Source: Brachynemurus nebulosus
Lineage: Eukaryota > Arthropoda > Insecta > Neuroptera > Myrmeleontidae
Direction of reading: 5' to 3'
Length of the DNA: 64,000 nt
Assembly: GCA_035578155.1 (NCBI GenBank)
Contig: JAPWDM010000005.1
Location: 41,926,365-41,990,364, forward strand
Part shown: positions 36,525 to 47,930 of the stretch, one piece after another
Layout: each line of letters starts with the position of its first letter
Position numbering within the stretch: the first letter of the stretch is position 1
The notes under the pieces: model-generated
Databases searched by the model: none
The model's input: the letters and a program-made list of their open reading frames with translations, nothing else
What the model was told of the DNA's origin: nothing
Translations under genes and position numbers: made by a program

Positions 36525-38324
36525 TATAGTGTATACGGTGTAGATTAATACGAACGAGTGTAGTATGTGAAAAGCTACCCTTTTTAGAAGACAACGCACT
36601 GCCATTTAAAATGACATTATACCTTACACGTAATAACATTTAAAAAAATACTAGTCGATTGATATTTAAATTTCTCTAAAAATTGAATTTTCCAAAAATA
36701 TCATTAATTACCTTAAAATTTCTAATTAGTTATATGACGTTATGTCGTCATGACTTGTGGAGTTACTTATCGATGCTAATATGAGAAAAGTATTTTCATT
36801 TTAAAAATTCATGCAAAAATATAACACGTAGCACAACTTGTACATAATTGATAAAAATTTATTTTTTATAACAATATGATAACACTTTTTTTAAGTAGCA
36901 GAAAAAAAAATTCGCAAAAATATTTATATTATCATAACCTAATTTTTTTCATTTCTGTTTTCGCAACAAACTGATAAAGAAATGATTATAAATTATAGAT
37001 CATATGATATACTTTATAACGGTAATTTGCTGGCGATTAATTTTCACTTATCGCTCCAATAAATCATTGGAAATATATGATTCTAATAAATAATAGATTT
37101 AAAGTAAACGTAATAAATTACATATTTGCTGAAATTTAAGTAAGTATCGATAAAGAAATTAACCATATAAAGTTCAATTTCCTTCAACACACGTTTGGAA
37201 TAGTCATTTCTTTAAAATAAACTCAATCTACTTAGTTCCTAGTATTGGAAAATTTCGTAATTAGAGGATTTTCAATTTTACAGAATTATAAAGCCACACA
37301 GATAGACAGACACGTGCCAAATCTACCAATATTCGTCTTTAATTCGTATTTCTTAGTAGTGTCTCAAAAAGGAAAACGAAAATTAATTACAAACAAGTAC
37401 CTACAAAATTATGTCACGTATCTCATATTTCTGGTACACAAATATAAAATTTCCAGGAACAACGCATGAAATTTGAAAATGTATTTAAAATTAAATTTTC
37501 TCTAAGCATGTACAGTAGAATTCTGATTATCTGAGCCATTGTGAACTTATGCCACCTCAAACCTAAAGTTCAGATAACAGCAGAATTAAGAGTTTGTTGG
37601 CTATAACACAGATAAAACAACTTAAGGCGTTACATCTAGTTGACTTACTACTGAAAAATCAGACTTTACGAATCGCAAAGACTGGTCTTGTTTACAAAAA
37701 GCAAACAAAATGAAATTTTAAGGATTTAGTCTACATATACTCAGGCATTAAAAAATAAAAGATGCAATTATCTCAAAACAACATTTTTTTTAAACAGAGC
37801 GAAACCAAAACTCGGACACTTTTTATCCGATGCACTCAAAATGGAAAGTTTTTTTTTTCAATTTGTTTATAAAAGCTTTAATTTTCAACCAATCATAAAA
37901 GTCCTATGTACTTACTTCGCTAGATTATATTTATAAAAAGCTTCTGACAAATATTTTTGCGTTTCATCATTAAAATCAAATCAAAATATCCATTGCTAAC
38001 TCTTTTTGACTTGAATACTTAAATCAAAAAAGTTATTTAAAAGACAAAATAAAGATAGGCATTTATTTATTGTATATTGTCTTGAATTGAAAGAAAAAAT
38101 TTAAAATCCACGATGTTGCCTTAAAAACTAGAAAACTAAACTTTTTCAAGGAAGATTATATTTTTTCTATTTGATAAATTACCTATTTAACATTTACCAC
38201 AAATTTTAAACACAGTTTAAATACCCAAAATCAATCGTAAAGAAAATTATAACTGAATAAATTGAAAATCTTCTCTAAAGAACAGAAAGAAAACCATCTT
38301 CCGGAAACCAGCATAAAAAAATTT

Positions 38325-38676
38325 TTTTGCAATTCCGGGACTAAAAAACATGATTTAGTCCCTCATAATAGGGAGTAAAGTGCCATTTTTAGTCCCAAGG
38401 AATTAAAAAATTATTTTGCTCCCGCTTTTAAACCAATCAGCAAGCACAATTTATAGAAAAACTTAAATAGCATTGTTAGGTAATTTAAAATAATAAACAA
38501 ATTCAAACTTGTAGATAAAGACATACAGTTATATTGTATTTATACAATTCGATTGATTTATCCAAAGTATACTTGATGGAATATTATTAGTATTATTACA
38601 TACAATTTGAATGACATTTAAGTATTTTTTTTTTAATTTTTATATTTTTAAATTATCCGGAATTGCAAAAAATAGT
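38325..38676. repeat. Dispersed repeat (TGCAATTCCGG family), copy 1, left part
   Basis: Starts TGCAATTCCGGGACTAAA and closes with CCGGAATTGCAA, its inverse. Shares long blocks with 49060-49396: CATGATTTAGTCCC, ATAATAGGGAGTAAAGT, CTCCCGCTTTTAAACCAATC, AAGTATACTTGATGGAATAT. Its right flank continues at 39811 because a 1.13-kb element (38677-39810) is inserted here. Confidence 0.75.
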
Positions 38677-39810
38677 GGGTGCATACTAGTTCACTCCCGC
38701 GGTCAGATTTTAATCTTATCTTGAAAAAGGGTCGTAGGTTAGTTCGCTCTCGACTTGTTATCTACTGAAAGGTAAAATTAATTACCTAAATGACGGTGGG
38801 GATATCCCATATAGTAAGATATAAAGCAAATATTCGCACATTAGTTATTATTTGTGGTCAGTCAATTGAAGATCAAACTTGTTTAACAACCAATCTGTAT
38901 AATTTTGTCATCGATATGGAAGCGTGCGAAATGGTAAGTGAAAACGGCAAACCCATGTTAACTATAAATAATTATAAATATAATTTTTACAAGAACACAA
39001 ACACATTTTAATAAAAGCACAAAAAAGTGTATCGCAAGGCAGTTAACTTGCGTAAGGAATTTGTAGAAGGAAAAATATCATTATTGAAACAAAATGTATC
39101 TAATAAGTAGATTCGACTTTGTACAATTTATGTCATATGGGCCAATTCGTATCGGCGTAAGCCCAAGCCGCTTGCGCTCATTTTGAATCAATTTGTGCTT
39201 GTTTTGAAATACATTTGGCTTGCTTTTGATATGTTTGTATATTCCTATCTCACTCTCCATGTTTTAGAGAGTAGGGTCAAGTATTAGCTTCGGTATACAT
39301 CATATACATACCCCCACCCTTCTCTGTAGAATATGGAAAGTGAGATAGGAATATACAAACATATCAAAAGCAAGCCAAATGTGCTTCAAAACAAGCACAA
39401 ATTGATTCAAAATGAGCTCAAGCGGGTTGGGCTTACGCCTATACGAATCGACCCATAAATTTACACCAGATTTATAATGTATCTAATATTAATTTGCGTG
39501 AGGAATTTGTAGAGGAAAAAATATCATTACTGAAACAAAATATAATAAGAAGATTCGACTTTGTAAAATTTATGTCATATAAATTAATACCAAATTTATA
39601 ATGTATTTAATATTAAGTTATAAAACACAAATAAAAACATTCTTATTTTGCTGTTCAATTTGTGTAATTTCTCTTTCTTTGGGTTCTTAGAATGAACCTT
39701 AGTCGCATTAGCATATAGTTACGGGAGCGAACTAGTATACGGTCATGGGAGCGAACTAGTATACTACCCTTCAGGGTTTTCTGACCGCGGGAGCGAACTA
39801 GTGTGCTCCG
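38677..39810. mobile_element. 1134-bp element with 8-bp TSD, inserted in older repeat
   Basis: The exact target duplication AAAATAGT sits at 38669-38676 and 39811-39818. The ends are GGGTGCATACTAGTTCACTC and, inverted, CGGAGCACACTAGTTCGCTC, both continuing CCGCGGTCAG. The 8-bp duplication suggests a hAT-like mechanism. GGGAGCGAACTAGTATAC is repeated three times near the right end (about 39720-39800). Internally there is a tandem duplication, one copy of which holds a further MITE (39137-39459). Confidence 0.8.
39137..39459. mobile_element. MITE nested in the 38.7-39.8-kb element
   Basis: Inverted arms of about 120 bp start ATGGGCCAATTCGTATCGGC on the left and, inverted, ATGGGTCGATTCGTATAGGC on the right. 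They share AATTTGTGCTTGTTTTGAA, CTTGCTTTTGATATGTTTG and TATTCCTATCTCACT. The second unit of a flanking tandem duplication (39494-39613) supplies the empty site: GTCATATAAATT there, GTCATAT…ATAAATT here. Confidence 0.8.
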
Positions 39811-39814
39811 AAAA

Positions 39815-39955
39815 TAGTATATACACCACAGAACTAAAGTGTTTTTATTCATCTCTTGTGTGATTTGTTGCCCTCGGGCACTCTGGCAACAAACTTCACA
39901 CTCGGGATTAAAACTTACACTTTAGTCCCTTGGTGTATAACATACTATTAATAGA
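39815..39955. repeat. Inverted-repeat segment with TAGTAT…ATACTA ends
   Basis: The left TAGTATATACACCACAGAAC, ACTAAAGTG mirrors CACTTTAGTCCCTTGGTGTA ending ACATACTA. The inner GTTGCC and GGCAAC also pair. The right part recurs at 49424-49452 next to the second TGCAATTCCGG-family copy, so it belongs to that larger repeat. Confidence 0.55.
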
Positions 39956-41454
39956 TATCGCAAGAGGTCGTTATTGCAAAAAAATGTTGAATTTCAAGTT
40001 TATATCAAGAAGGTTGTACAGTTAAACTATTTCGAGGTAATAATATGCAATTGTACATTATAAATCATTTAAAAGATTGTCAGAAGTTCAATTATTTTAA
40101 TATTATTTATAATCACTAATCATTTTCTTGTATTAATTCTTATTATCATCATAAAATTATAATTTTATTAATTTCATACAATTAAACAATTATATTTTAA
40201 TATGCATGTTTTGAAACGTCGACTATTGTTCCGTACACATTTCATTTATTTATCAAAAAATTCGCCAACTGTGTGTTAGATACGCATTAAATTAAAGTTC
40301 CTTAATAGCTAGAGTTTTTCAGAGCTTTCGAGATAAAATATAGGACATTTAAATATATTTTTCTTCTACTCCTGTTGAAGGACACACTCATTATATATCT
40401 GTTAATTGTTGACAAAGTTAGGCATTATTTAAAGGTGTGGAGGAATGATATTACTCAATACTTTTTTGACCAATGAAATCACAGTATTAACCATTATTCC
40501 ATGGCCTTGCGATTGTTTTGTAACTAAGGTGTGTATCAAATTTTAATTTAATATATGTTGCGTAGTAACGCGCATGACATTGACTTGTGGAGATAATTCT
40601 ATTAATGCTACTCAACTAAAAATGTTATCCTAATTGCATTCATCGGTAATAAAAGGAATTTTAAAAAAATAAGGGGGGGGGGAGTAATAATTAATCACAT
40701 GATATTTGGGGGATACAATCAAATGTCACGAAATATCACAATGAGGGGGAGGGGCATTAAAATAACATATATTTTGCGTCACGCGTTTTGTGAACGGCCC
40801 CTATGTGATAATTTAGTTCTTTATATCTGTTTTAAAGAAAAAAATGTTCTTTGAAAGTGGTAAATATAAACATTTATGGGTTAGTGTAGCCCAGTGAAAG
40901 AAACGACAAGTCCCCGGCCATAGCAAAAAAAAAAATAAAAAATTCAAAAATTGTTCTCTAAAAATAGAGTTGGTGGACAAAAAAACGCTTTTTCATTTCC
41001 TTCGGGCCCCCTTTGTAGACTTGGCCCTCAGACAATTGCCCAACTTGATACCCCCCCCCCTCTCGCCAGTCATCATCATAAACATACAATGTACAAAATA
41101 TACAATAGTCAAAAACAAAAACTGCATTCTTTTTTCAGCATTTTTCCTCGTAATTAATTTATCACTTTTCTAATACCAAAATATACCTCTATGAGAAACT
41201 TCAGTTCGCAAGAACCACTCTCTCACTTAATTTTTCTTAACTTGACTGGCGAAAATTTGATTACTTATATCTCAAAAAGTTACTGACACATCTCAGCCAA
41301 AACAACTTTAATTGACTCTTCTTATCAAGTTCTAGTATCTATATATTTTTCAAATTTCTTGGATCCACGGTTGAAAAATTACAAGTGACTTACAAGTGAA
41401 TAATTTACGAGTACTTAGGTGTACACTAACATCAGTATATTTTTGTGGTTTTAT

Positions 41455-41490
<36 letters not shown>

Positions 41491-42101
41491 ACCAGATGTG
41501 ATTATCAAATTGGTAAGTTCCCAATAAACCGAAATAATATGTAGTGTATTAATATATAAGTGTGACAAATAGGCATAATTATAGATCTTCCAAAATTTTT
41601 CTTTGGAACCCTAAGAAACTTTTTTTCAATATTATGTAAATTGTTTTACTATAATTATAATTACTGTAGTTTACAATTAAGTTCAAAGGTTATGTATAAT
41701 AATAATTTATTAATTATTAATTTATTTAATTTATTAAATACTTATTTGTTGATTCAACATTCAGATCAAGTTTAATATGTATAAAAGCAAGAGGTGTGAA
41801 GAGTAGCTTTGATATTTAGTCCAATGCAATTAGGTTTATACCTCGGAATACAGTTATAATGAATGGATTTGAATGATTTTGGATTTTTTGAATTTCTTAT
41901 ACTCAAAAGTAAAAAGTTTACCTCTTTAAATCTTCCTTTTTTTTTTTTTTTTAAGGGTAGTTTAATGAAAATGACGTTACTTTTAGTATAATATATTCTT
42001 TCTGCAGCTATATTTTTCTTTTTTTTTTGAGAATTATTTAAATTCTATATAAAGTATACAAAGGGATAGCAAACGTCCTTGAAAGGTAGGTATTGCATGT
42101 A

Positions 42102-42180
42102 CAGTAAGACCTCGATAATCCGGCTTAAATGGGCGGCCGGTAGGCCGGATTTACGGAGAAGCCGGATCATCGAGAGACCG
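42102..42180 (+). repeat. pogo/Tigger-like terminus fragment
   Basis: CAGTAAGACCTCGATAATCC followed by GGCTTAAATGGGCGGCCGGT, with inner GCCGGATTTACGGAG and GCCGGATCATCGAGAGACCG. 'CAGT..ACCTCGATAATCCG' is the usual appearance of a pogo/Tigger-class terminal repeat. The matching right end was not found, so this is a fragment. Confidence 0.5.
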
Positions 42181-42239
42181 TTTAAAATGTAATGAATTTG
42201 TAAAATGTAACACCTACCCATAGAGAAATATATTTTCTG

Positions 42240-42943
42240 AAATCAGCAGAAGGAAAAGTACCCGCAAAAATTTACTCCAATAAAAGTATTGAACAGGCAT
42301 TACCAATGTGTAAGAAACATATTCTATTTTTACATGCTTTAACTGGATGTGATACAACATTAGCTTTTTACAAAAAGGGTAAAATTAAATTCGCTAAATT
42401 ATTTGAAAGTCGCACAGATTTACAAGATGCTGCCAATATCTTCACTAATTAAAATGCTGTCGTCTCCGATATTTTGCAATCGGGTATTTTATGCATTTTA
42501 GCATTATATGGTGCTCCTAAAAATGAATGTAACATAAATAATTATCGATACCGATCCTTTCTTAAAGCTATAGTAAAAATACTTGTGTCAATTTGGCTTC
42601 ATTGATACCTACCCACGATGCTAGCTTAGAACATATAAAAAGAGTATATTTGCAAGTACAGTTGTGGTTGGGACATGAAAAGTTGCCAGAAGAATGGGGA
42701 TGGCAAAAAAAGATAATTTTTTAGTACCAGTCACAATGACCAACCACCGGCATCTGAAAATTTATTAAAAATGATTTTTTGTTCTTGTACAATAAAACTA
42801 GTTGTAGCTCTGCTTGTGGATGTAGAAAGAGTGGCTTACATTGTTCAGTAACGTGTTTATAATGTAAAGGAGTTAGCTGCTTGAATGCTCCACCAATAAT
42901 ATTAATGGATGACATCGAAAGTGGCAACGTCGAAGAAAATTAG
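42240..42943 (+). pseudogene. Decayed multi-copy ORF with TGCDTT and Cys-rich tail
   Basis: Readable pieces in order on the plus strand: KSAEGKVPAKIYSNK, CKKHILFLHALTGCDTTLAF, KLFESRTDLQDAANIFTN then an in-frame TAA, ILCILALYGAPKN, then after a shift THDASLEHIKRVYLQVQLWL, GHEKLPEEWGWQKK, then a region matching CSC-type text (SSACGCRKSGLHCS), CKGVSCLN, and a stop after NVEEN. The order (HALTGCDTT, then LPPT-like H.LRV..QVQ.W, EWGW, then 'C.CrK.GL.Cs..C..C.g..C.N') is that of a family of insect proteins present in many near-identical copies and regarded as element-borne. At least two stops and two frameshifts make this copy dead. Confidence 0.6.
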
Positions 42944-42950
42944 TTTAAAC

Positions 42951-43546
42951 TAACTGTACCCGCGACGTCGTTCGCGCGACACATTGTTATCAACTCAGTA
43001 TATAAATGTAATAATTATACAAAACTTGCATAGAACAATAATTTTTGCGTAATGCATGCACATGCTCAAAATGGTTTTTTTTATTTTCCCGTGGGAATGA
43101 GACATTTTCCCGGACTAAAAAGTATCTTAGATGTTGACCCAGGTAATAAGTTATCACCACGCCAAATTTCATAAAAATTCATTCAATACTTTTTGCGTAG
43201 ATAATGTGTGCAGATGCTCAAAATGGTTTTTCTATTTTCCCGTGGGAAAAAGATATTTTCCGGGAATAAGGAGTATCTTAAATGTTGACCCAAGTAATAA
43301 GTTATCGCCAAGCCAAATTTCATCAAAATACGTCCAGTAATTTTCCGTAGTGTGTGCACATGTTGAAAATGATTTTCCTATTTTCCCGTGGGAATGAGAC
43401 ATTTTCCCGGAGTAAAAAGTATCTTAGATGTTGACCCAGGTAATAAGTTATCATCATACCAAATTTCATCAAAATCCGTTCAGTAATTTCTGCGTGATGC
43501 GTGAACAGACTGACCGACAGACAAACAGACAGACAGAAAGACAGGC

Positions 43547-43577
<31 letters not shown>

Positions 43578-43727
43578 GAGAAAGACAGACAGACAAAAAT
43601 TTTAAAAATCGATGTTTTGATATCTACATCGATTACTATTTACAGTATCAGTACAATTTTCAAAAAATATTCCATATACAGAAACGGTCTCGTTACAGTT
43701 TTATTATACGAGTATGTATAGATAACT
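42951..43727 (+). repeat. Composite dispersed repeat: three ~148-bp monomers, CAGA tract, conserved tail
   Basis: Opens with CTGTACCCGCGACGTCGTTC. Three head-to-tail monomers start at 43062, 43214 and 43360 (each ATG(C/T)T(C/G)AAAATG, with TTTTCCCGTGGGAA, TTGACCCA(G/A)GTAATAAGTT, CCAAATTTCAT). A (CAGA)n tract follows at 43506-43595, then a tail including AAACGGTCTCGTTACAGTTT. A partial inverted copy of the last monomer, tract and tail is at 52082-52291. Confidence 0.75.
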
Positions 43728-44640
43728 GCCCTTTTAACGAAATATAACGATCATTATTTTCGTAAAAAAAATATTCAAAAAATTTCGATAATTGCATTTT
43801 TTATTGATATCTCTAATTTTTTTTTTGTTTTTTCCGAAAATTTACGAATTTACAAAATTGCGGTAATTTTAAATGGGTAAACTTTTTACTTTATGCCATT
43901 AGAAAACCACCCAAAAAAAAATCATTGAAATCCATTCATTATAAATGGATTCCGTCATTTTCCCTTAATAATGACTAATTGCACTACACTAATTGTTTCA
44001 AATAAATCAAGGTTATAAAATGTGACATTGGAATTTTTAAAGTATACTGATGAAAAGGTTCAGCTGGTTTATTTATGATCTTTTACAAGTAAATACTAGA
44101 AATGGGTAATTCGTATAATCACAAATTCAAACAAAAAATTTGGGGAACAGATCTACCCACACTGTCAACTTCCCATTGGATGCCCTTAAAGACAATTGCA
44201 AATGAATAGCTTTTTCTTTAATTCAGGCTCCTTCTCTGGACCCCCCATAGAGGCTTTGCCCCTTGCACCACACCGGGGGCTTTGCCTTCTGTACCTAAGG
44301 GTGGGGTCTCCACCCTTATCAAACAAATGATAACATCATTTGTTCTCAAGATACGCGAGGCAAAAAATATTTCACAAAAAGTTTCTTATTTCGTTTTTCA
44401 GTTTAGTTTTTTCTTTTTTTAAATTTTATTAAATTTTAGAATAATTAACTGACGTTTTTAACATCACGGAAGGTTCTTAGGCCATTATATAATAAAGACA
44501 TGGTAAAAAATCCATATAATCTATGTTATGTTAATAAAGTTAATTCTGTTTTTTTATCACAAAAAACACACCGCTAATCCGAATTTAGAAATCCGGAAGT
44601 TAAAAATATCCCGGCAAAAAACGTCTAAAGATCACACTTG

Positions 44641-44896
44641 CAGAGGCGTAGCGAGGGGGGTGCAAGGGGGTCTATCATGCACCGGGCGCCACTCGCAGAC
44701 GGGTGCCAAATGTGCGCCAAAGAAAGGCGTCAAATGTACCCAAAGCCGGCAGGTTTTGGGGGCGCCAAAAAAATTAGGTATGAGGTTTTTTTTGCCCGTC
44801 ACTTGTTTTTTGGGAGGAAAAAAGCAATAATGTTTTCTACAAGGGCGTCAATAAAGTGTCGTGCCCCGGGCGCCGGTTATGTTCACTACGCCACTG
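44641..44896. mobile_element. 256-bp hAT-type MITE with perfect 8-bp TSD
   Basis: The ends are CAGAGGCGTAGCGAGGGG and, inverted, CAGTGGCGTAGTGAACAT. The exact duplication CACACTTG is at 44633-44640 and 44897-44904. Both arms contain a GGGCGCC block (ACCGGGCGCCA, CCCGGGCGCCGG). GC-rich compared with the surroundings. The reading frames across it are incidental. Confidence 0.92.
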
Positions 44897-45108
44897 CACA
44901 CTTGTTAACCAGTTGATGAATTAATGCAACAATAACCAATTTCTGGGATGTTTATGTATTTTAAGTAATTGGTACTACTTAAACTGTAACCCCCTGCTCG
45001 TCTTGAGTAGGCTTTTAACGAATGTATCAGATCGATATATCAGATTGATGAAATTTACTTTGAAAATATGACCATCCCAGTAAAAGTCTCATGTTATTCA
45101 GCTATATC

Positions 45109-45164
45109 CAACTTAAATTGTTCAAAATATTCAAACCAACTTAAATTGTTCAAAATATTCAAAC
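45109..45164. repeat. Two tandem copies of a 28-bp unit
   Basis: CAACTTAAATTGTTCAAAAT followed by ATTCAAAC is repeated exactly twice. Looks like a simple replication-slippage duplication. Confidence 0.9.
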
Positions 45165-45745
45165 CAATTCAATTTTTGAAGGTTTCACAGAACCAGTTTG
45201 CACCGGTTGATTTTCATCGGAACAATCCTTTATCTACAACTTAAATCTATTCTTCATACCAAAAGTATTCAAAAAGACAATAAGCAAAATTACTTACAAT
45301 TTACTTTTACTTTTTTAAAAACAAATTTTTACAAAATTTCCAAAAATTACACGATTACGCCAAACTGAACTTAAAAAATTTCAACAATATTAAAACTTGA
45401 ACATTGATTAATTAAACTAATTAAAATTTTAATAAACAATAAAAAAAAATACAAACAAATAGAGCTGTGTATATAAAATTTAACTCATTAACTGATAATA
45501 TTTTATTTTTATCATTTGAGAACCCTTTTATACGGATTTCGAAAAAACAAAATATTAATATACAATTACCACGCTCTCTATAATATACACTGATAAGATA
45601 AATACCGGTCGCCGTTCCAAAGTAATAAAAGTCCAAATCTTAAGAGACTACATATATGATCAATAAACTGATTTGAATATAAATAATTTATTAAATTATA
45701 GAGAGTAAGTGCGTGGATTGACAGTACAATATCCTTTTATGAAGA

Positions 45746-45862
45746 TCAAGAAGAAATCAGTTGTTTTCCATCTAATATTTGTGCTAGTTCTAAGGTCATA
45801 TACCCTTTCGATGTAATAATCAGGTTTCCGCTTTCCAAAAAGTCAGAATTATTTAACTTATT
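45746..45862 (-). CDS. Possible terminal exon of an unknown nested gene (weak)
   Basis: The acceptor GTTTAG is preceded by a very long pyrimidine tract (about 60 nt). After it a 38-codon open frame reads NKLNNSDFLESGNLIITSKG, then MTLELAQIL, and ends LISS-TGA. I do not recognise the protein. GC content (about 31%) is only slightly above background, and 38 open codons can arise by chance in a window this size. A possible partner (46816-46892, ending AYKY at a GTAAGT) was weaker still. If real it would be a gene nested in the Acsl intron on the same strand, or an alternative Acsl exon. Confidence 0.18.
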   Translation of the reverse strand, partial: NKLNNSDFLESGNLIITSKGYMTLELAQILDGKQLISS

Positions 45863-47420
45863 CTAAACAAAAAACAAAAAGTAGGTACGAAAAATTCAAC
45901 AGAAAAAAAAAGAAAAAAAAAACAAGGTAATTTCGAATAGTAGTGAAGGTGTTAATGCTAATTCCTATAGTATATAATTTTCAATAGAAAATTAATATGC
46001 AATGATTGATATGAAGGGACCATTCATAAAATACGTACGTTACAGAAGCAGGGGGGGTGAAAATTGCCCTAGCGTGATGATGTATGATGAGGGGGGGGGC
46101 TCAGGGTTTGCACAAACGTGATGTGACGTAACGTTTCAAATAACTACATCAATTTTACTTTAATAACCATTGCGGTAAATCATCAATAAATAACGATAAT
46201 TTTGTATTACGTTAAAATTCTATGGAATAAATGGAATTGTTTAGACTTTATAGATGGCCCCGGACAAGTTTTTTTTTTCAGGCAGTGAAGGAAAATCTGG
46301 TTTACACCACCAAATATTGAAATTACTTCTGTTGTGTCCGGGGGCTCGTCATTTCTCTCGTCGGCCCTGAATTTATGCCTACAGGTTATTTCAGAAATAT
46401 CTTTTTAATCTGATAGGTACTTAATTACTATTAAATCCTACGTCCTCACCATTTACGTATATGACTATGGTCAAGCAAGACACTCCACAAGATCAAAATT
46501 TTTAGCCAATCTATAGTGAACATAATTATGTACGTTAATATTTAAAGATGTGATATAAACGAAGATTTACATATTATTCATTCATAATTATGTACATAAA
46601 AAAAAATTTCAAAATAAATGTACTTTGAATGTCATTCAACTGTCACCATGAAAGACTCCTTATTGTATATTGATTGACTTTTGTAAAAAATGCTAATCAC
46701 TAATCAACGCTGAAAATTACATAAATATGATAATTGATAAGACTATGTGTTTACTAGTTTATTGATAAATTATCGTATAAAAGTGATAAATTAATTGGTC
46801 ATGCCCTCATGGTAAAACTTACATATTTATAAGCAAATGATATTAAATGCACGTAAAATTGACGTACAAGTAAATTACTGATACACTCGAAATCAATCCA
46901 CTATTTTGTGATTATTTCATAGGAATTTGTGCATTTAATTTGATCTTTTTACAGTTTCTGTAGTAAAACGCGTCGAAAGATGAATGTTGAAAATTATCCA
47001 AACAAAAAATTACTCTGGCAAGGAACTTCAGGAAGGTGTACCCCATACATTTTGAGTTCTTGTAGAGCAGGAGTTCCCGAAGTTTTACGTCGGCGGGCAA
47101 AATTGTAAATAGGAAAATATTTGACTGATCAAAGAAACATTACAAATCAGACAAAACAACGGTTCTGTAGTAATCTTAAAAGAAATTTTGAAAATGTAGA
47201 AAAAAATATACTTAAATTTCCTAGATTTGAATCCGAAAATTATGAAAGACTAAGCACTGACTACGGAACTCTAATCCAATGTGTGCCCAACATGTACTTA
47301 ACAAATTTTTTACATTACACTTTTTTATTTTTCAATTTTCAATTGTGTTTTAATAAGATACGACACTTATGATATGACACTGTCTATTAAAAATTAGTTA
47401 AGTGCCTACTGCCTATCAAA

Positions 47421-47930
47421 CAGTGTTGGGCAAAATGTAATCAAATTACAAATTACGATTACAAAATGTAATTTGTGATTTCCGATTATTCATAATTACA
47501 ATTGTTCGTAATTACAAGTTACATTTACAAAATGTCATCTGTGATTTTCAATTACAAATTATATTTTATAATGTAATTTATAATTGTTTCTGAATTACAA
47601 ATTATGTAACTGTTTCAATAATTTAATTATATAATTACAATTACTTTTGCTTGAGATACATAAAACTGCTAAATGAATTTAAAAAAATTTCGATAATGAA
47701 AAATTTAGTTAACGGGGAAATCAATCAAGAGGTTATCATCGATTGACAAGTAATTATGATTACATGTAATTATATTAAAACAATGTAATCGTAATTAAAT
47801 GTAATATCAATTACATGTAATTCAACTACTTGTAATCGCAATTACATGTAATCAAAATTACATATGTAATTTGATTATTAATCAAATTAGAAGAGTAATT
47901 GATTAAGCCTATAACGCTATAACACTACTG
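47421..47930. repeat. GTAATTAC-rich repeat, ~510 bp
   Basis: Begins CAGTGTTGGGCAAAATGTAA and ends near TTATAGGC (inverted AGTGTTATAGCGTTATAGGC). The interior is a quasi-repeat of GTAATTACA/TGTAATTTG strings in both orientations. Only the AGTGTT start is shared between the two ends. Probably a non-autonomous DNA element with an internally expanded motif. Confidence 0.55.

Noticed and set aside
40655..40806. G-run sequences near 40.7 kb and 46.0 kb resembling one another (GGGACCATTCATAAAATACG / GTGAACGGCCCC)
   Set aside because: Probably scraps of one MITE family, but I could not define both ends or a target duplication for either.
43428..43721. ORF with QTDRQTDRQ repeats
   Set aside because: It is the (CAGA)n tract of a dispersed repeat read as codons.
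46816..46892. Possible exon reading IDFECISNLLVRQFYVHLISF before a GTAAGT
   Set aside because: The acceptor has a poor pyrimidine tract and 33 open codons are expected by chance in this much sequence. Mentioned only as a weak partner of 45746-45862.
46912..47100. Minus-strand ORF of 62 codons next to a CAGGAGTTCCCGAAG string
   Set aside because: It may be part of a hAT-like element, but neither the protein nor a second terminus could be recognised.
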